Part shown: positions 60,559 to 64,000 of the stretch, in pieces
Position numbering within the stretch: position 1 is the first letter of the stretch
How the letters are laid out: each line of letters starts with the position of its first letter
DNA from: Clostridium sp. Marseille-P3244
GTDB lineage: Bacteria > Bacillota > Clostridia > Lachnospirales > Lachnospiraceae
Direction: 5' to 3'
Length of the DNA: 64,000 nucleotides
Assembly (NCBI RefSeq): GCF_900120155.1
Contig: NZ_LT635549.1
Location: forward strand, 1,644,688 to 1,708,687
Position numbers and translations under genes: made by a program
Notes under the pieces: model-generated
Databases searched by the model: none
What the model saw: only the letters and a program-made list of their open reading frames with translations
What the model was told of the DNA's origin: nothing

Positions 60559-61634
60559 AAATAGGGATAGTGACCGTCCACGATTCGAATAATTACGGGT
60601 CTTTCCTTCAGGCATATGCGCTTCAGAGAGTTTTTCAGGACATGGGACATGAGGTATATTTCGCAGTGACCCGGAGGAAAGAATTTGTCAAAGGCACTTA
60701 TATTCCGGCAATCTCTTTAAAAAAGCTGATCAGGCACCCGGTTCAGACGTTAAAAAACAGACAAAGTGGCATATTAAAGTGGAAGGCATTTCTGGAAGAC
60801 CAGAAAGTTTTCAGGGAGATCAGCGGCGAAGAACTGGATCAGATGGATTGCGTTGTCCTTGGAAGCGATGAGATATGGAATGTTCAGGTACGCTCATTCC
60901 AGAATCCGATTTTTTACGGGAGAGGACAGACAAAGGCTGTTGCTTACGGGGTCAGTGTTGGGAGAGCGACATATGAGGATATCACCAAATACCCGGAACT
61001 TGTTCAGGACATCCGGCAGATCCGCAGTATTATGGTAAGAGATACCAGGACCCAGAGTATTATAGAAAAAATTTGCAGTTTTATACCGGAGACAGTCTGT
61101 GATCCTACTTTTCTCGTTCCCAGAACAATATTTAAGAGCACGGAGAAGAGATCAAGATATATTTCTGAATCCTATCTGCTGATCTATTCTTATTCCATCA
61201 GCCGGGAACTTCAGGATAAGATCCAGGAATTTGCACGTGCCAATGGCCTGAAGACGGTATCAGCCTGCTTTTATTACAGCTGGGCTGACTATAATATCAT
61301 GTGCGGTCCGTTGGAATTCTGCAGGATAATCGAAGAGGCCGATTATGTGATTACGACTACCTTCCATGGAACGATTTTTTCAGTTTTGAATGAGAAGCAG
61401 TTTGTCAGCCTTCCGGCCAGCATTAAGACGAACGATCTGCTGGTTCGGCTGGGTATGGAAGAAAGGCTTATAGAAAACAGTACAGATTTGAGTACAATTC
61501 AGGAACTTCTGCAGAAGCGGATGATCGACTATGGAAAAGTGAACTGCAGGATCTCTGAAATGAGAGAAAACTCTCTTGCTTTGCTGAAAAAAAGTATGGA
61601 AAGCACGGTGAATGAGTATGGCAAAACTTTGTGA
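60555..61634 (+). CDS. Polysaccharide pyruvyl transferase family protein
   Basis: A 359-residue GT-B-like enzyme of the PS_pyruv_trans family. It begins KIGIVTVHDSNNYGSFLQAY. Further motifs are DCVVLGSDEIWNVQ, VAYGVSVGRATYE, MVRDTRTQSIIEKI, VCDPTFLVP and the late YVITTTFHGTIFSVLNEKQF. Members transfer pyruvate from PEP to a sugar, adding negative charge to the polymer. Its neighbours are FrhB-like proteins, a frequent pairing in such operons. ATG 60555 overlaps the flippase stop. Confidence 0.9.
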   Translation: MKIGIVTVHDSNNYGSFLQAYALQRVFQDMGHEVYFAVTRRKEFVKGTYIPAISLKKLIRHPVQTLKNRQSGILKWKAFLEDQKVFREISGEELDQMDCVVLGSDEIWNVQVRSFQNPIFYGRGQTKAVAYGVSVGRATYEDITKYPELVQDIRQIRSIMVRDTRTQSIIEKICSFIPETVCDPTFLVPRTIFKSTEKRSRYISESYLLIYSYSISRELQDKIQEFARANGLKTVSACFYYSWADYNIMCGPLEFCRIIEEADYVITTTFHGTIFSVLNEKQFVSLPASIKTNDLLVRLGMEERLIENSTDLSTIQELLQKRMIDYGKVNCRISEMRENSLALLKKSMESTVNEYGKTL

Positions 61635-63450
61635 TCCAGATAAATGTACAGGCTGCGGAGCCTGCGCCAATATATGCCCGGTGCAGTGTATCGCGATGAA
61701 GACCGGACGGGGAGGGTACCTTCTTCCGAAAATACAGAAGGAACGCTGCATTGAGTGTGGAAGATGTGCTCGGACGTGTCCAGAATTGAATCCGGTCGAT
61801 CTGCACAGTCCTGTGCAGGTACTTGCGGCGTGCGGGAAACAGGACGAGGAGAGGGCAAAAGGAGCGTCAGGAGGCATCGCGGGAGTGTTCTATGAGCAGT
61901 TCCTGAAGGCAGGCGGCATTGTTTACGGCGTGGCATTTAACGGGGAACAGCTGGCTGTCTTTGAGAGGAAAGAGCCAGGAGACGATATAGAAGGCTTCAG
62001 GGGATCCAAGTATGTGGGAAGCCTGATGGGGGATATCTATCTGAAAGTACAGGATGATCTTAAGAGCGGAAGAAACGTGCTGTTTATCGGCATGGGATGC
62101 CAGATCGCGGGACTGCTGAATTTCCTTGCTGCAAAATATGATAATCTCATCACCGTGGATATTTTGTGTCATGGGATGCCGTCTCATCTTTACTTTAAAG
62201 AATATATAGCGGAAATGGAAAAAAACAGAAAATCAGCAGTTCAGGATATTTCTTTCCGAGAGAATAATATCTTCCGGCTGAGATGCGTTTTCCCCGAGTC
62301 TGCCTATGAATGCAGGGCAAAATATGACAGATATTATGCGGGTTACACCTCCATGCTTTTCTACAGGGACAGCTGCTATACATGCAGATATGCAGGGACA
62401 GAGAGATGCGCGGACATTACGATCGGAGATTTCTGGGGATATAGAAATGACAAAAGACTGGCGCCGGGGGAGCTGGGAATTTCCATGATATTATTGAATA
62501 CAAAGAAGGGAACGGAATTTTTTAAGTCGGTAAAAGGTCAGATAAATGCTGTCGGATCCACACTTGAGAGAGCTGTATCGGTGAATTCTCAGTTGAGAGA
62601 GCCCTCACCTCTGCATCCGCTGAGAAAAGAGTTTATAGACACATATGAAGCCTTTGGGTTTGAGACTGCATCCAGAAAAGTGATCGGAAAGATCATATGG
62701 AAAAACAGAGCAGACACCGTCAGTGCCCGGATCAGGAGGTTCCTTACACTGCCATACCGCGTCCTCAGGAAAATAAAAATAAAAGCAGTTCGGATGTTCG
62801 GGAAAAAGAATGTCGGGAAATTAGTGAGAGAAAAATGGAGAAACCGGCACGAGAGACAAAAACTGCGCAATACAGACTTTACAATACTTTCCAATACATG
62901 TATTGGCGGCGTGATCAGCCATGATATGGGGTTGCAATTTTTGTCCCCAACAGTTAATCTGTATATGCGGCCGGAAGATTTTGTGAAGTTCATGAGCAAT
63001 CTGGAACATTATCTGTCTGCCGAACTGGTGGAAACAGTAAATCCTGCCCCATATCCGGTGGGAAAACTGGATGACCTGGTCTTATATCTGAAACATTACA
63101 GCTCATTCGAAGAGGCAAAGGAAAAATGGGATGAGCGGAAAAAGAGGATAAATTATAAAAATATATATGTCATGATGACAGACCGGGATTTCATACCGCC
63201 GGACAGGGAGAGATGGGCCTGTGGGCGCGAGGTGCTGGAAGAATTCTCCCGGCTTCCTTATCGAAAAGTTTGTTTTACAGGAGAGAGATATCCTGACTTA
63301 AAGTGCTGCAGGCAGGTAGCAAAAAACAAAGACGGGAATTGCGTCAATATTATTACGGACATTGTTTCCTATTCAGGAAAAAGACTGTATCAGTATGCAG
63401 ATCAGTTTGATTATATCGAGTGGCTTAATACTCAGGAGGGAAATCATTAA
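61612..63450 (+). CDS. Ferredoxin-FrhB-like protein fused to a DUF1919 domain
   Basis: A 612-residue protein in two parts. Residues 1-370: two 4Fe-4S motifs (CTGCGACANICP and CIECGRCARTCP) and a coenzyme-F420-reductase-β-like domain (SGGIAGVFYEQFLKAGGIVY, FIGMGCQIAGL, DILCHGMPSH, ITIGDFWGY). Residues about 420-610: a DUF1919 domain of exopolysaccharide proteins (FTILSNTCIGGVISHDMGLQ, then LYMRPEDFVKFMSNLEHYL). F420 is not expected in this lineage, so FrhB-like parts here probably do other redox chemistry on sugars. It overlaps the pyruvyl transferase by 23 bases. Confidence 0.88.
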   Translation: MSMAKLCDPDKCTGCGACANICPVQCIAMKTGRGGYLLPKIQKERCIECGRCARTCPELNPVDLHSPVQVLAACGKQDEERAKGASGGIAGVFYEQFLKAGGIVYGVAFNGEQLAVFERKEPGDDIEGFRGSKYVGSLMGDIYLKVQDDLKSGRNVLFIGMGCQIAGLLNFLAAKYDNLITVDILCHGMPSHLYFKEYIAEMEKNRKSAVQDISFRENNIFRLRCVFPESAYECRAKYDRYYAGYTSMLFYRDSCYTCRYAGTERCADITIGDFWGYRNDKRLAPGELGISMILLNTKKGTEFFKSVKGQINAVGSTLERAVSVNSQLREPSPLHPLRKEFIDTYEAFGFETASRKVIGKIIWKNRADTVSARIRRFLTLPYRVLRKIKIKAVRMFGKKNVGKLVREKWRNRHERQKLRNTDFTILSNTCIGGVISHDMGLQFLSPTVNLYMRPEDFVKFMSNLEHYLSAELVETVNPAPYPVGKLDDLVLYLKHYSSFEEAKEKWDERKKRINYKNIYVMMTDRDFIPPDRERWACGREVLEEFSRLPYRKVCFTGERYPDLKCCRQVAKNKDGNCVNIITDIVSYSGKRLYQYADQFDYIEWLNTQEGNH

Positions 63451-64000
63451 TGGAAATAGCAGATTTGAGTATGTGCAGCGGCTGCGGAGCATGCGTGGCT
63501 TGTTGCCCGGCAGGGGCAGTAGATTTTATGACGGATAAACTCAGTCGTCGGATTCCGGAGATCGACGCTTCCAGATGTATTAATTGTGGTCTCTGTGTAA
63601 AGACCTGCCCGATCAATCAGGAATATTTTATTCCGGAACAGGCGAAAGGGAAATGCTATGCCATGCAGGCGAAGGATAGAGAGAAGATCACAGGATGTGC
63701 CTCCGGCGGAGTAGCGACACTGATTTCCAGGCATATCATTGAACAGGGAGGACATGTTTTCGGATGCAGGTTCAATGAAGCTGTGGAACTGGAGTTTACG
63801 GAATGCAGCACACTGGAAGATCTGGAGACGATAAAAGGGTCAAAATATGTTCAGAGTGATCTTACCTGTTGCTATCAACAGATTCGAAAGAGGCTGGAAG
63901 ATGGAAAAAAAGTGCTGGTGATCGGTGTGCCCTGTCAGATTGCAGGAGTAAAAGGATATTTGAAAAAGGAATATGACAATCTCCTGCTGATCGACTTGAT
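63450..64000 (+). CDS. Ferredoxin-FrhB-like protein, N-terminal part (3' cut by window)
   Basis: The frame starts at ATG 63450, overlapping the previous stop by one base with GGAGGG upstream, and runs to the window end (183 codons). It shows two 4Fe-4S motifs (CSGCGACVACCP and CINCGLCVKTCP), CASGGVATLISRHIIEQG, SKYVQSDL and VLVIGVPCQIAGVKGY. It is a paralogue of the first half of the preceding fusion. No C-terminal domain is visible yet. Confidence 0.9.
   Translation, partial: MEIADLSMCSGCGACVACCPAGAVDFMTDKLSRRIPEIDASRCINCGLCVKTCPINQEYFIPEQAKGKCYAMQAKDREKITGCASGGVATLISRHIIEQGGHVFGCRFNEAVELEFTECSTLEDLETIKGSKYVQSDLTCCYQQIRKRLEDGKKVLVIGVPCQIAGVKGYLKKEYDNLLLIDL

Noticed and set aside
1-64000. 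tRNA, rRNA and known riboswitch classes
   Set aside because: Reading the intergenic spaces, I found no cloverleaf, rRNA segment or recognisable aptamer core. A covariance-model scan would be needed to exclude weak cases.

Overview
The window looks like the chromosome of a low-to-mid-GC, Gram-positive gut Firmicute of the Lachnospiraceae type (Clostridia). The basis is strong AGGAGG-type ribosome binding sites, the housekeeping gene order uvrB-uvrA-mreB-recD2-comFC-cdaA-cdaR, LytR-CpsA-Psr and choline-binding cell-wall proteins, and fragments of Tn916-like conjugative elements. I cannot name the species. No rRNA, tRNA or CRISPR array is visible.

Region 1 (1-21.3 kb) is an AT-rich accessory mosaic. 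ABC exporter cassettes of the MacB/FtsX type alternate with four copies of a ~0.5 kb segment (about 711-1191, 7221-7742, 11770-12274, 20744-21266). Each copy carries a stand-alone OmpR-type winged-helix gene and a terminator. Cassette A is only the end of a permease. Cassette B is histidine kinase, response regulator, lipoprotein, two permeases and an ATPase. Cassette C is a TetR regulator, ATPase and permease. A second copy of the cassette-B kinase survives only as a 3' fragment at 15874-16141, so cassette B was once duplicated. A complete 3554-bp IS21-family element (12275-15828, 5-bp target duplication ACGGT) sits in the terminator loop of the third repeat and carries two extra genes behind istAB. 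Debris of Tn916-like elements surrounds this: a TcpC tail, two sigma-factor fragments, an HTH protein, an XRE fragment, a Cys-rich KTR protein and an orphan GntR regulator. An HxlR regulator divergent from two tandem radical SAM genes lies among it.

Region 2 (21.3-26.2 kb) is the integration end of a mobile element. It holds a structured leader, a sigma-70-like factor, a small opposite-strand ORF, a MazF-type toxin with a four-cysteine tail, an excisionase and two tandem tyrosine recombinases.

Region 3 (26.2-42.2 kb) is conserved chromosome: nucleotide excision repair (uvrB, uvrA) behind a leader with three inverted-repeat pairs, mreB, recD2, comFC, two membrane proteins, the c-di-AMP synthase gene cdaA with its partner cdaR, an HPr-like protein, a nucleotidyltransferase and an LCP ligase.

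Region 4 (42.4-51.1 kb) is a phosphocholine locus. It encodes a winged-helix/cytidylyltransferase/choline-kinase fusion, a second LicC-like enzyme, LicA and a LicB-like transporter. A GerMN lipoprotein and a large amidase-glucosaminidase follow; the latter has eight choline-binding-type repeats. Together they suggest phosphocholine is placed on the cell surface and used to anchor autolysins. No licD transferase is visible.

Region 5 (51.1-64 kb) is an exopolysaccharide operon: initiating phosphoglycosyl transferase, TagA/WecG transferase, UDP-ManNAc dehydrogenase, four further glycosyltransferases, a flippase, a pyruvyl transferase and two FrhB-like iron-sulfur proteins. One of these is fused to a DUF1919 domain; the other runs off the window.
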